Shown here: positions 33,017 through 41,832 of the stretch, piece after piece | Position numbering within the stretch: the first letter of the stretch is position 1 | Layout: each line of letters opens with the position of its first letter | Source: LMUY01 sp965199555 | GTDB taxonomy: Bacteria > Pseudomonadota > Alphaproteobacteria > Acetobacterales > Acetobacteraceae | DNA: 64,000 nt | Direction: 5' to 3' | Assembly: GCA_965199555.1 (NCBI GenBank) | Contig: CBDASJ010000020.1 | Location: 1 to 64,000 of the forward strand | The notes under the pieces: generated by a model | What the model was told of the DNA's origin: nothing | The model's input: the letters and a program-made list of their open reading frames with translations, nothing else | Databases searched by the model: none | Made by a program: the position numbers and the translations under genes

Positions 33017-35443
33017 ATGAGCGAACACGCGGCTATATCGTTAAACAAGCCGCTTTTGCTTTGCTTCTCCCATTTGCGCTGGAACTTCGTGTTCCAGCGG
33101 CCGCAACATCTCATGATCCTGGCGGCCGATAGCTACACGGTGGTCTTCATTGAGGAGCCGTTGCCGACGGTCGGCACCCCGACGATGCGCTTGCGCCTTG
33201 CGCCGGAGGGCGTGTGGATCGCGACCCCGCTGCTTCCCGACGGCCTGGATGGGGCTGCATCGATCGCAGAGCAGCGGGCGCTGGTGGACGAGATGTTGGA
33301 CGGGCTGGGCGCTCTGCCGTCCGTACTGTGGTTCGTGACGCCCTTCGCCTACTCCTTCGCCGGCCACCTTCGCTCCGGCGCGGTGGTGTACGACTGCATG
33401 GACGAGTTGACCCTGTTCCGCGGGGCTTCGTCGCAACTGGTGCTGTTGGAGCGCCAGTTGCTCAAGCACGCCGACCTGGTTTTCAGCGGCGGCCGCAGCC
33501 TCCACAAGGCCAAGCGGCTTCACCATGCCAATGCTCATTTGTTCCCTAGCAGCGTCGATGCGGATCATTTCAAACGAGCACGCGCCGCAAACCTGGCGGA
33601 GCCGGCCGATCAAGCGCGGATTCCGCATCCACGGATCGGGTATTTTGGCGTCATTGACGAGCGGATCGACCTAGACCTGCTTGACGCGGTGGCCAAGGCG
33701 AGGCCGGATTGGCACTTCGTCATGGTCGGGCCGACTGCCAAGATCGACCCGGCCACCTGCCCGCAGCGCGCCAATCTGCATTGGCTCGGCATGCGCTCCT
33801 ACGCGGAGCTACCGGGCTATTTGGCGGGGTGGGATGTGGGGATCATGCCGTTCGCCTTGAACGAGGCGACGCGGTTCATCAGCCCGACCAAGACGCCGGA
33901 GTTCCTGGCGGCGGGCGTCCCCGTCGTGTCAACCGCCGTGCGTGACGTGGTGGACGATTGGGGCAAGGACGACATCGTCCAGATTGCCCACGACCCGGCC
34001 GGGTTCTGCGCGGCCATCGAAGGGTTGCTGGTCGAGCGGCCGCAGGCATGGCTGGCGCGCGTGGACGAGCGCCTGAAGCATCTGTCCTGGCGGTCCACCT
34101 GGGATTGCATGTTGGCCCTGATCCAGCGTGTCCAAACGGCGGCACCGCGCCCGACGGCCGAACCAGCCGTCACGTTCGGCGGGGTTCTGGACATCGCGAA
34201 AAGCACGCCGGCGAACGGCAACGCTCGCGGGCCGACCACGCCCCCCACACTGCGCACGGCGCGCCACGCCGATACCAGGCCGGAAGCGTTCGACTGGCTC
34301 ATCGTCGGCGCGGGCTTCGCGGGGGCCGTGCTGGCAGAGCGCTTGGCCAACGAACGCGGCGACCGGGTGCTGGTGATCGACAAGCGCGACCACGTCGCCG
34401 GCAACGCCTACGATCATCTCGACGAAGCGGGCATCCTGGTGCACCGCTACGGCCCGCATATCTTCCACACCAACTCGGACGCCGTTCACGGCTACTTGTC
34501 CCAGTTCACGTCATGGCGCCCGTACGAGCACCGCGTCCTCGGGCATGTGGATAGCCAGCTTGTTCCGATCCCGATCAATCTCGACACGGTCAATCGACTC
34601 TACGGCCTCAACCTGACGTCGGACGAGCTGGAAGACTGGTTCGCCGCCCGCGCGGAGAAGGTCGAGGAGGTGCGGACCTCCGAGGACGTCATCGTGTCCC
34701 GCGTCGGGCGGGAGTTGTACGAGAAGTTCTTCCAAGGCTACACGCGCAAGCAGTGGGGGCTGGACCCGTCCGAGTTGGACCGCGCCGTGACCGCCCGCGT
34801 TCCTGTGCGGACGAATCGCGATGATCGCTACTTCACCGACACGTTCCAGACCATGCCGCAGGACGGCTACACCGCGATGTTCAACCGCATGCTGGATCAC
34901 CCCGGCATCACGGTCATGCTCGGCACGAGCTACCAGGAACTGGACAGCTCGATCACGTGGCGCCGGACGATCTGGACCGGGCCGGTCGACGAGTTCTTCG
35001 ACCACCGCTTCGGCAAGCTGCCGTACCGCTCGCTGCGCTTCCAGCACGAGACGATCGAGCAGGCGCAGTTCCAGACCGTCGGGACGGTGAACCATCCGCA
35101 GGACCAGGATTACACCCGGGTGTCGGAATACAAGCATCTGACCGGCCAGGTGCATCCGTGGACCAGCGTCACCTACGAGTATCCCACCGCGGATGGCGAC
35201 CCATACTATCCAATTCCGCGGCCGGAGAACCATGAACTCTACAAGCGCTATGAAGCGCTGGCCGATGCTTGCCCGGACACCTGGTTCGTCGGTCGGCTTG
35301 CCACCTATCGCTACCTCAACATGGACCAGGTGGTGGGCCAGGCGCTCGCCACCTTCCGGCGGATCGAGGCGGAGTTGCCCGTCAAAGTGCGGCCCCGCGC
35401 TGCCGCAGAGGGCGGCGTGCGCGTTCCCGCTGGCCGGGTTTAA
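33017..35443 (+). CDS. Fusion of a GT-B glycosyltransferase and UDP-galactopyranose mutase
   Basis: An 808-aa two-domain protein. Residues about 1-375 form a glycosyltransferase: LLLCFSHLRWNFVFQRPQHL, VVYDCMDELTLFRGA, IGYFGVIDERIDLDLLDAVA, NLHWLGMRSYAELPGYLAGW and the donor-site KTPEFLAAGVPVVST. A Pro/Thr/Ala-rich linker (about 376-425) joins it to a UDP-galactopyranose mutase (426-795): FAD motif DWLIVGAGFAGAVLAERLA, VIDKRDHVAGNAYD, HRYGPHIFHT, FFQGYTRKQWGLDPSEL, RYFTDTFQTMPQDGYT and FVGRLATYRYLNMDQVVGQA. UGM converts UDP-Galp to UDP-Galf; the attached transferase could use that donor directly. Usually these are separate genes. Confidence 0.93.
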   Translation: MSEHAAISLNKPLLLCFSHLRWNFVFQRPQHLMILAADSYTVVFIEEPLPTVGTPTMRLRLAPEGVWIATPLLPDGLDGAASIAEQRALVDEMLDGLGALPSVLWFVTPFAYSFAGHLRSGAVVYDCMDELTLFRGASSQLVLLERQLLKHADLVFSGGRSLHKAKRLHHANAHLFPSSVDADHFKRARAANLAEPADQARIPHPRIGYFGVIDERIDLDLLDAVAKARPDWHFVMVGPTAKIDPATCPQRANLHWLGMRSYAELPGYLAGWDVGIMPFALNEATRFISPTKTPEFLAAGVPVVSTAVRDVVDDWGKDDIVQIAHDPAGFCAAIEGLLVERPQAWLARVDERLKHLSWRSTWDCMLALIQRVQTAAPRPTAEPAVTFGGVLDIAKSTPANGNARGPTTPPTLRTARHADTRPEAFDWLIVGAGFAGAVLAERLANERGDRVLVIDKRDHVAGNAYDHLDEAGILVHRYGPHIFHTNSDAVHGYLSQFTSWRPYEHRVLGHVDSQLVPIPINLDTVNRLYGLNLTSDELEDWFAARAEKVEEVRTSEDVIVSRVGRELYEKFFQGYTRKQWGLDPSELDRAVTARVPVRTNRDDRYFTDTFQTMPQDGYTAMFNRMLDHPGITVMLGTSYQELDSSITWRRTIWTGPVDEFFDHRFGKLPYRSLRFQHETIEQAQFQTVGTVNHPQDQDYTRVSEYKHLTGQVHPWTSVTYEYPTADGDPYYPIPRPENHELYKRYEALADACPDTWFVGRLATYRYLNMDQVVGQALATFRRIEAELPVKVRPRAAAEGGVRVPAGRV

Positions 35444-35470
35444 GCGGCTCGGACGGCGGCAGGACCGGGC

Positions 35471-36592
35471 ATGAACCCGCTTGTCGCCGCCACTGCCGGG
35501 CCGCCCATCCCCGCCGTGCAGGGGTGGGGCCGCGCCTACTCCGGTGAGCGGGGGCCGCTGATCGATCTGTGCCAGGCGGTGCCGGGGCATGCGCCGCACC
35601 CGGAGTTGCTGCGCCGCTTGGGTGAAGCTGCGGCCGACCCGGCAAACGCCCGCTATGGCTTCATCCCCGGCGACACGCCCCTGCGGGAGGCCTATGCGGC
35701 TCACACTGGGGTGCAGGCCGACGCGGTGGTGATCACCGCTGGCTGCAACCAGGCCATGTTCGCGTCCATGCTGACCCTGGTGCCGCGGGGCGCCGCCGTG
35801 TTGCTGCCGGTGCCCTGGTACTACAACCACAAGATGACCGCCGACATGCTGGGGTTGGAGGCACGTCCGCTTCCGTGCCAGGCCGAGGACGGGTTCCTGC
35901 CCGACCCGGATCGGGCCGCGGCCCTGATGGAGGGTGTGGCCGCCATCGTGCTGGTGACGCCGAACAACCCCACCGGCGCCGTCTACCCGCCGGAGCTGGT
36001 CGAACGGTTCGCCGCACTGTGCCGCGCCCGCGGCGCCGTGCTGCTGCTGGATGAAACCTATCGCGACGTGTTGCCCCCTGGCACCGAAGCCCCCGTGCCG
36101 GCAGACGCGGTGCGGCTATACTCGTTCTCCAAGGCGTATGCCGTGCCGGGCGCGCGGCTCGGGGCGCTGACCTTGCCAAACCCGGCATGGGTGCCGCAGG
36201 TGACCAAGGTGCTGGACTGCATGCATATCTGCCCGCAGCGCCCGGCCCAAGCGGCGATGTGCTGGGCGATCGGCGCCCTCGGCGATTGGCGCGACGCCAA
36301 CGCGTGGGAAATGGCATCGCGCGCCGCCACCGTCCGCCGGGCCTTCGCGGCCATTCCGCACTGGCGCATCGACTCGCTGGGTGCGTATTTCGCGTATTTG
36401 CGCCACCCCTTCGCCGGGCTGGACGCCTGGGCGGTCAGCGAGCACCTGGCGCGGGCGCATGGCGTGCTGCTGCTGCCCGCCCCCGCGTTCAACGGCTCGC
36501 CCGACCATTTGCGCGTGTCCTTCGCCAACGTCGATGGCAGCGGGATCGAGCGCCTGGCCGAGCGGTTGGCGAGCGTCGAACGCCCGGCATGA
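35471..36592 (+). CDS. Class I/II PLP-dependent aminotransferase
   Basis: A 373-aa fold-type I aminotransferase. It shows LIDLCQAVPGHAPHPELLRR, ANARYGFIPGDTPLREAYAA, VITAGCNQAMFASML, the VTPNNPTGAVYPPELVERF block, the Asp in LLLDETYRDVLP, and the PLP Lys in LYSFSKAYAVPGARLGAL. The C-terminal Arg is in PDHLRVSFAN. The start ATG 35471 is 27 bases after the fusion gene. The stop overlaps the ATP-grasp gene (ATGA). With the next two genes it forms a tight operon that could make an amide or peptide-like metabolite. Confidence 0.9.
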   Translation: MNPLVAATAGPPIPAVQGWGRAYSGERGPLIDLCQAVPGHAPHPELLRRLGEAAADPANARYGFIPGDTPLREAYAAHTGVQADAVVITAGCNQAMFASMLTLVPRGAAVLLPVPWYYNHKMTADMLGLEARPLPCQAEDGFLPDPDRAAALMEGVAAIVLVTPNNPTGAVYPPELVERFAALCRARGAVLLLDETYRDVLPPGTEAPVPADAVRLYSFSKAYAVPGARLGALTLPNPAWVPQVTKVLDCMHICPQRPAQAAMCWAIGALGDWRDANAWEMASRAATVRRAFAAIPHWRIDSLGAYFAYLRHPFAGLDAWAVSEHLARAHGVLLLPAPAFNGSPDHLRVSFANVDGSGIERLAERLASVERPA

Positions 36593-37848
36593 GGGTTCTG
36601 GCCGTCACGCCGCGCGCCTATCTCGGCGACATATTCCTGAGCTTGCTGCGCGAAGGCCACGAGGTCCGGGTGGCAGCGACGGATCCGCCGGACCAGCACG
36701 CCTGTATCGGCCTGCTGCCGTTCGTGCCGGACTGGCGCGCGCAACTGTCCTGGGTCGGGCGCGACGGCATCATCGTGTTCGAGGGCGTCCGCCGCGGCGC
36801 CGAACAGGACGCGCTTCGACGGGAAGGCTACCGCGTCGTCGGTGGCAGCGCGCTCGGCGATCGTTTGGAAACCGACCGCGCCTACGGCCAATCCGTGCTC
36901 GCCAGCCTTGGCTTGCCGGTCGCGCAGGCGAACCGGTTCGAGACGGCGGCGGAGGCCGAAGCCTTCCTGCGCCAGAACCCGGCGCGTACCGTGGTGAAGT
37001 ATGACGGCGGCGAACACGCCACCTTCGTGGGCGACCACCCGGCCGGGCTGGACGCCGCCTTCATGCTGCGCCAGCAGGGCGGCGGCCCGGTGCTGCTGTC
37101 CGAGCGGCTTGGCGGTGTGGAGGTGGGGATCGGCGGCTATTTCGATGGCCGGCAGTTCCTGCGCCCCGCGTGCATCGACTTCGAGCACAAGCGCTTCTTT
37201 CCCGGTGAAATGGGTGAGATGACGGGTGAGATGGGCACGCTGGCCAGCTACCGGGGCGCCGACCGGCTGTTCGAAGCGACCTTGAACCTGGTTGCGCCGC
37301 TGTTGGCGGAGGCTGGCCACGTCGGCTACGTGAACCTGAACCTGATGGTGGACGAGCGCGGCCCCGTGCCGCTGGAATTCACCTGCCGCTTCGGCAACCC
37401 AGGCTTTGCCGTGCTGGCGGCCTTGCAGCCGGATGGCTGGGGCGATTTGTTGGCGCGCATGGTGGCGGGCCAGGGCGGCACGTTCGCGACCCTGCCCGGC
37501 TGGTCGGTGGCGGTGGTGCTGACGGTGCCGCCGTTCCCGCAAGCCAGGGACTGCCCGCCGGGCCCCGAAGACCCGCCGATGTTCTGGCTCCAACCGCCGG
37601 ACGCCGCCGAGCAGCCGCATTACCGTCCGGTGGACGTCCGTATGGAAGGGGAGTCGTGGTTGATCCGCCGCCGCTCCGGCCACCCCATGATCGTGACGGG
37701 CACGGGCGACACCCCGATTGCCGCGCGGGATGCGGCGAACCGGCGTGCCGCCAACATCGTGGCTCCGGAATTGCGCTGGCGAAGCGATATCGGCGACCGC
37801 TACGGGCAACAGGACGAGGCGCGCCTGCGCGCGCTGGGGTGGCTGTGA
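36589..37848 (+). CDS. ATP-grasp ligase, PurD-like
   Basis: A 419-aa protein with the domain order of phosphoribosylamine-glycine ligase. MRVLAVTPRAYLGDIFLSLL is a short N-terminal domain; then the ATP-grasp part with TVVKYDGGEHATFV (phosphate-loop-like), GPVLLSERLGGVEVGIGGYF, RPACIDFEHKRFFPGEMG, VGYVNLNLMVDERGP and PLEFTCRFGNPGFAVLAAL with the Mg ligands. The usual PurD substrate signatures are diverged and the neighbours are not purine genes, so another carboxylate-amine ligation is likely. It overlaps both neighbours by four bases. Confidence 0.85.
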   Translation: MRVLAVTPRAYLGDIFLSLLREGHEVRVAATDPPDQHACIGLLPFVPDWRAQLSWVGRDGIIVFEGVRRGAEQDALRREGYRVVGGSALGDRLETDRAYGQSVLASLGLPVAQANRFETAAEAEAFLRQNPARTVVKYDGGEHATFVGDHPAGLDAAFMLRQQGGGPVLLSERLGGVEVGIGGYFDGRQFLRPACIDFEHKRFFPGEMGEMTGEMGTLASYRGADRLFEATLNLVAPLLAEAGHVGYVNLNLMVDERGPVPLEFTCRFGNPGFAVLAALQPDGWGDLLARMVAGQGGTFATLPGWSVAVVLTVPPFPQARDCPPGPEDPPMFWLQPPDAAEQPHYRPVDVRMEGESWLIRRRSGHPMIVTGTGDTPIAARDAANRRAANIVAPELRWRSDIGDRYGQQDEARLRALGWL

Positions 37849-38708
37849 GCAGCCCGGTGGAGGATTGCCTGCGCGGCCGCATCTCCGCCCCGGTCGCGGT
37901 CAGCCGCATGCTGCTGGGCGGCGCCGATGCCGGGGCGATCCGGAAGGCCGTGACGGGCGCGGCGGAGCCAGGCAACCCGGCCTGGCAGGAACTGGCCGGG
38001 CTGGTGGACGGCCGCGATGCGGCGCTGGACGGGCTGGCAGCGGAAATCCGCGCGTTGGGCAGCGATCACACCTCCCTGGGCGGGCTGGCGGGGATCGCCC
38101 GCTTCTTCGACCGCGCCGTGGCGCATTCGCCGGAAGCGGGCGTCGCGCTTTATTCGCTGGGTGACCCGGCGCTGCTCGCCGCCGCCACGGCGGAGGTGGT
38201 GGAGTGGCTGGCACGCGAGGCACTGGTGCCGGCAGAGGCCGACGTGCTCGATCTGGGCTGCGGCGCGGGGCGGATCGCCGCCGCGCTGGCGGCGCGCTGC
38301 CGCAGCGTGCTCGGGGTGGACGTGTCGCCCGGCATGGTGGCCGAAGCCCAGCGGCGTCACGCGGAAACAACCAATCTCCGTTTCGCCGTGACCGACGGGC
38401 ACACCAGCCCACCGGGCGCGTTCGACCTGATCCTAGCCGTGGACAGCATGCCCTACATGCTGCAGGCGGGCGTGGCTGACACGATGATATCCGGTGCGGC
38501 CGCTACGCTGCGGCCCCAGGGTGCCTTGGTGGTGCTGAACCTCAGCTACGGGCGAACGGTGGCGGAAGATCGAGCGGACGCGCTGCGCTGGGCGGGCGAT
38601 GCCGGGTTGGTGCTGTCGGTCGCGGGAGCGCAGCCGTTCAAGCTGTGGGACGGCGACGCATGGGTATGGCGACACCCGGCCACTGTTGAGCGCGCGGGAG
38701 CGTGCTGA
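37845..38708 (+). CDS. SAM-dependent class I methyltransferase
   Basis: A 287-aa methyltransferase. The SAM-binding motif I is VLDLGCGAGRIAAALAARC, followed by the acidic VLGVDVSPGMVAEAQRRH, the VTDGHTSPPGAFDLILAVD block and ALVVLNLSYGR. The N-terminal 110 residues are a helical extension (VEDCLRGRISAPVAVSRMLL) not needed for SAM binding and perhaps a substrate-binding lid. GTG 37845 overlaps the ATP-grasp stop. Third gene of the aminotransferase/ligase/methyltransferase operon. Confidence 0.88.
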   Translation: MSSPVEDCLRGRISAPVAVSRMLLGGADAGAIRKAVTGAAEPGNPAWQELAGLVDGRDAALDGLAAEIRALGSDHTSLGGLAGIARFFDRAVAHSPEAGVALYSLGDPALLAAATAEVVEWLAREALVPAEADVLDLGCGAGRIAAALAARCRSVLGVDVSPGMVAEAQRRHAETTNLRFAVTDGHTSPPGAFDLILAVDSMPYMLQAGVADTMISGAAATLRPQGALVVLNLSYGRTVAEDRADALRWAGDAGLVLSVAGAQPFKLWDGDAWVWRHPATVERAGAC

Positions 38709-38768
38709 CGCGAACGAACGATCGGCCGGCTGTCGCGCTGTAGCAGGAACCAAGCGAGGGAGACGCAG

Positions 38769-39131
38769 ATGGACGACGAGCGGATTTGGGGTTCGGAGCA
38801 GGGCCTTTGGACCGGTGACCCGGAGAATTATCGCGCCACGATCGATGAGCAGTGCCTCATGGTGTTGCCGGCCAAGCCCTTCATCGTGACGGGGGCGCAG
38901 GCGGCGGAAGCGGTTTCGGACACGCCGCGTTGGACCAGCGTCACGTTCACGGACCGGCAAGTCACCCGGCCACAGGAAGGCCTTATCGTGATCGCCTACA
39001 CCGCTCGCGCGGAACGCGAAGGCCAGCAGGCATACGAGGCGCATTGCACGACGGTCTATCGTCGCCTGGAACACGACAGCTGGCGCGTGATCCAACACCA
39101 GCAAACCCCGCCCTTGATCCGGCCGAACTAG
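38769..39131 (+). CDS. NTF2-like/DUF4440-type small protein
   Basis: A 120-aa protein with cystatin-like NTF2 fold signs: IWGSEQGLWTGDPENYRATI at the start (an alpha-hairpin), DEQCLMVLPAKPFIVTGAQA, WTSVTFTDRQVTRP, LIVIAYTARAEREG and the end CTTVYRRLEHDSWRVIQHQQ. This matches DUF4440/SnoaL-like proteins, which have enzyme or scaffold roles. ATG 38769 follows GAGGGAGA. It stands alone after the methyltransferase and is convergent with the SDR gene. Confidence 0.75.
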   Translation: MDDERIWGSEQGLWTGDPENYRATIDEQCLMVLPAKPFIVTGAQAAEAVSDTPRWTSVTFTDRQVTRPQEGLIVIAYTARAEREGQQAYEAHCTTVYRRLEHDSWRVIQHQQTPPLIRPN

Positions 39132-39160
39132 GAGCGGAGTAATCAGCCGCCGGGCAGCGC

Positions 39161-40180
39161 CTAGCGTCTCAATGCCCGGCGGACTGCTCCCGCCACCATG
39201 ACCGGTCCGACCACGAGGGGCGACGTGGCCAACATCGCCAGACTGCCGGCGCCGACCAGCAACAACGCAGAGGCGACCACGTCGGCTTGTCGGCTGGTGT
39301 AGATGTCGCGGCGGGTCTTGGCCCCTTGCAACCGGCCCCGTGCCGCCTGCTGCCCGCCGGGTGCCGGGTCGAACAAGTTGCCGTCGGTCGGCGGTACCGC
39401 CTTGCTTCCCAATTGGTCATAGCCTTTCTTGGCCAACACCTTGTCCAGGAGGGTCGGTGCAAGCCGCGCTGCAAAGATAGTGGGCGGTGTGGACGCCCCG
39501 ACGAATACGTCACGCCGCTTGTGCGTGGCCGCGAACACGATGGCGTCGGCGGCGACCTCCGGCTGATAGGAGCCGGGTGCCTGCGCTTCCAGCCCGGTCT
39601 TGTTGCGAGCCCAGTCGAACTGCGGCGTGTTCACCGCGGGCAAATGCACCATGGTGAGGTGCAGCGGGCTGCGGTCGTGGATCAGTTCGGACCGCAACGC
39701 CTCCGTGAAACCGCGCAGGGCGAACTTCGCCCCGCAATACGGGCCCTGGATTGGCATCGCCCGCCAGGACAGGATGGAGCTGACCTGGACGATCGTGCCC
39801 CCTGTCATCCGCTTCAAGGCGGCCAACGTGCCATGGACCGCGCCCAGATAGGTCACTTCCGTCACGCGCCGCACCTCGGACGCGTCCAGGTCTTTGATGG
39901 ACGCGTAGACGGTTGCCATCGCGTTGTTGACCCACACGTTGATCGGGCCGAGCGCGACGGCGATCTCGTCCGCAGCCACTTCCAGGGCGTCGGGGTCGGC
40001 CACGTCCGCAACCACGGTGTGGACGCGCACCCCGGTCGCTTCCAGCTCCGCCTTGGCTTGCGCCAGCCGTTCGGCGCCGCGGGCGATCAACCCGACGTCG
40101 AAGCCCTTCGAGGCGAATGCGCTGGCCGTGGCGCGCCCGATGCCTGCGCTGCCACCCGTGATTACGACGACCTGTGCCAT
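39161..40180 (-). CDS. SDR-family oxidoreductase with C-terminal membrane segment
   Basis: A 339-aa short-chain dehydrogenase. The N-terminus MAQVVVITGGSAGIGRATAS contains the TGxxxGIG cofactor motif, then VVADVADPDALEVAADEI, NVWVNNAMATVYAS, the catalytic Ser in VQVSSILSWRAMPIQ and the YxxxK in GPYCGAKFALRGFTEALRSE. After residue 255 comes an extension with polar residues and a hydrophobic C-terminal helix pair (VVASALLLVGAGSLAMLATS and GPVMVAGAV), so the protein is probably membrane-attached. ATG 40180 has GGAGAAC upstream. Confidence 0.9.
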   Translation of the reverse strand: MAQVVVITGGSAGIGRATASAFASKGFDVGLIARGAERLAQAKAELEATGVRVHTVVADVADPDALEVAADEIAVALGPINVWVNNAMATVYASIKDLDASEVRRVTEVTYLGAVHGTLAALKRMTGGTIVQVSSILSWRAMPIQGPYCGAKFALRGFTEALRSELIHDRSPLHLTMVHLPAVNTPQFDWARNKTGLEAQAPGSYQPEVAADAIVFAATHKRRDVFVGASTPPTIFAARLAPTLLDKVLAKKGYDQLGSKAVPPTDGNLFDPAPGGQQAARGRLQGAKTRRDIYTSRQADVVASALLLVGAGSLAMLATSPLVVGPVMVAGAVRRALRR

Positions 40181-40267
40181 GCTGTTCTCCGGTGTATCGC
40201 TGGCAGGTGGCGGTGCCACGCCGTCCTGCAAGCCGGCGCGGCCCCGCGCGACCGGCGCGCGATGGCT

Positions 40268-41077
40268 TCAGTTCGGCTGCTTCGGTGCCGCGGCCAGGGC
40301 GTGCAGCAGGTCGGGGCTCACGCCCTCCTGCTGCAGCAAAGCGGCTGGGAGCAGGACGGGATCGCCACAGGCCTGGATGACGTGCGGCAGGTCGGGCTGC
40401 AGCATGAGGCCGCCTTGTTTGGCGTCCAGCCAGGCCGACAGCGGCAACGGGCCGTCGCCCGCGCTGTCGGCGATGTCACCCTTGCACTCGTCCGCGTCAT
40501 GCCCGCCGCCGTGATCGTAGTGGGCGACAAACAGGGTGCTGAGCCGCTTCGACGCAAGGCGCACCGTGCGGGTGCCATCCGCCCCGGTTTCCAGGCTGAG
40601 CGTGCCGGTGAGGCTTGGCGGCAGCAGGGTGGTCCAATCCACCGGGCGGCCGCTGCGCAGGTCGTAGACGATGGCCATCGTGCCGATATCCGGATGCGCG
40701 CCGCCGCAATAGATGTCGTCCTGGATGACCATGGACAGGAACCGCGGCCCGCGCATCGGCACGTCGATGCTGCGGCTCCAGCGGGTCGGGTCGTTGCCGC
40801 CATCGTGGCATGCGAGCCGGGCCTTGCGGACCGATTCGTCCAGGCGATGCAGGGCCGCGTTGATCCGCTGCTCGGCGGCATCGGCCGGGTTGGCGATCTC
40901 CGGCATCGCCACCACGTTTGGGGCGACCGGAGGCGGAACACGCAGGGCAATGGGGCCTTCACCAGCCCAGGCGTGAACGCTCAGCAACAGCGCGGCGACG
41001 GTGAGGCTCCGGCAGCCACGGATGACGCGGGCGGCGCGCCGGACCGGGCGCGTGGAACGACGTGCGTGCTTGGACAT
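40268..41077 (-). CDS. Secreted hypothetical protein
   Basis: A 269-aa protein from ATG 41077 (an ATG at 41095 is possible). A long basic N-terminus (SKHARRSTRPVRRAARVIRG) precedes a hydrophobic signal (SLTVAALLLSVHAWAGEG). The mature domain contains FLSMVIQDDIYCGGAHPD, MAIVYDLRSGRPVDWTTLLP, FVAHYDHGGGHDADECKGD and LPHVIQACGDPVLLPAALLQ. The DxYCGGAHP-type stretch resembles DUF3298/RsiV-like secreted proteins, but I cannot assign it firmly. It stands between two oxidoreductase-type genes on the same strand. Confidence 0.65.
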   Translation of the reverse strand: MSKHARRSTRPVRRAARVIRGCRSLTVAALLLSVHAWAGEGPIALRVPPPVAPNVVAMPEIANPADAAEQRINAALHRLDESVRKARLACHDGGNDPTRWSRSIDVPMRGPRFLSMVIQDDIYCGGAHPDIGTMAIVYDLRSGRPVDWTTLLPPSLTGTLSLETGADGTRTVRLASKRLSTLFVAHYDHGGGHDADECKGDIADSAGDGPLPLSAWLDAKQGGLMLQPDLPHVIQACGDPVLLPAALLQQEGVSPDLLHALAAAPKQPN

Positions 41078-41134
41078 TGTGCTTCTAGCTGCCATGGACG
41101 TGTGGGATGCGCGGTCTCGTCTGCCGTCGTGAAA

Positions 41135-41162
41135 CGCCGCCCCGCTTCAACACGGGGCGGCG
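41135..41162 (-). terminator. Intrinsic terminator of the GST gene
   Basis: CGCCGCCCCG (41135-41144) and CGGGGCGGCG (41153-41162) form a perfect ten-base GC stem with an eight-base loop, just beyond the GST stop on the minus strand and followed there by TTT. Confidence 0.7.
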
Positions 41163-41171
41163 ATCGTTCGA

Positions 41172-41756
41172 TCAGGCCAAACCCTCGTGCTTCATCGCTG
41201 TCTGCACCGATGGGAGCTGCATCATGCGCTGGCGCAACGCGTCTAGCTTCGCCGGCACCTCCAGCTTGTTCTTGCCGGCCCACAACATCATGACGAACAG
41301 GTAGCAATCGGCGACACTTGGCTTGCCGCCGAACAGGAACTCGCCCTGCATGGTGTCCGCGAGGTATCCCATCCGCTTCAGGATCATCTCGCCGGCCTTC
41401 TTCTTATCCTCGTCGCTGCCGCCGGCGAAGAAGGGCTTGAAGCTCTTGTGGATCTCGGTGGAGATGAACGCCAGGGCTTCGAGCATGTGGGTATGGCCCA
41501 TCGGGCCCGATGGCTTCAGCGCGCTGTCCTGGTGCGCGACCCAGTCGAGGATGGCGACGTTCTCCGTCAAGGTTTCGCCGCTATCCAGGGTGAGCGCGGG
41601 AACGTAGCCCTTCGGGTTGATCGCGGTGAAATCGGCGCCGGCTTCCGTGCGCTTGGACTTCAGGTCGACCTTTTCGCGCTCGAACGGCAGCCCCGCCTCG
41701 TGCAGCGCGATGTGATCGGCCAGACTGCAGGCGCCGGGGGCGTAGTATAGCTTCAT
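41172..41756 (-). CDS. Glutathione S-transferase
   Basis: A 194-aa GST of the beta/bacterial type. The thioredoxin-like N-terminal domain starts MKLYYAPGACSLADHIALHE, with the catalytic-site Cys10/Ser11 of beta-class enzymes (GACSLA), followed by NPKGYVPALTLDSGETLTEN (cis-Pro and the Glu-Asn glutathione contacts). The all-helical C-terminal domain has VADCYLFVMMLWAGKNKL. ATG 41756 is preceded by AGGAGAA. It conjugates glutathione to electrophiles in the cytoplasm. Confidence 0.94.
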   Translation of the reverse strand: MKLYYAPGACSLADHIALHEAGLPFEREKVDLKSKRTEAGADFTAINPKGYVPALTLDSGETLTENVAILDWVAHQDSALKPSGPMGHTHMLEALAFISTEIHKSFKPFFAGGSDEDKKKAGEMILKRMGYLADTMQGEFLFGGKPSVADCYLFVMMLWAGKNKLEVPAKLDALRQRMMQLPSVQTAMKHEGLA

Positions 41757-41832
41757 CTGCTTTCTCCTCTTGAAGCGGTGAAAACGCACCGCAAGCCGCA
41801 TTGTTCGCCCGGCGACGGTTCGCTTCGCCGCG

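Noticed and set aside
32801..33028. A 75-codon minus-strand frame upstream of the GT-UGM gene
   Set aside because: No motif, overlaps the start of a strong gene, lies in the expected promoter region, and has no clear ribosome site.
36058..37809. A 583-codon minus-strand open frame over the aminotransferase and ATP-grasp genes
   Set aside because: Shadow frame; both plus-strand proteins have full catalytic motifs.
36589..37848. Housekeeping purD
   Set aside because: Domain order is PurD-like, but substrate-site motifs are diverged and the neighbours (aminotransferase, methyltransferase) are not purine genes; kept as a PurD-like ligase without a gene symbol.
39287..41293. A 668-codon plus-strand open frame over the SDR and secreted-protein genes
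   Set aside because: Antisense to a convincing SDR and a signal-peptide protein; no family signal in the translation.
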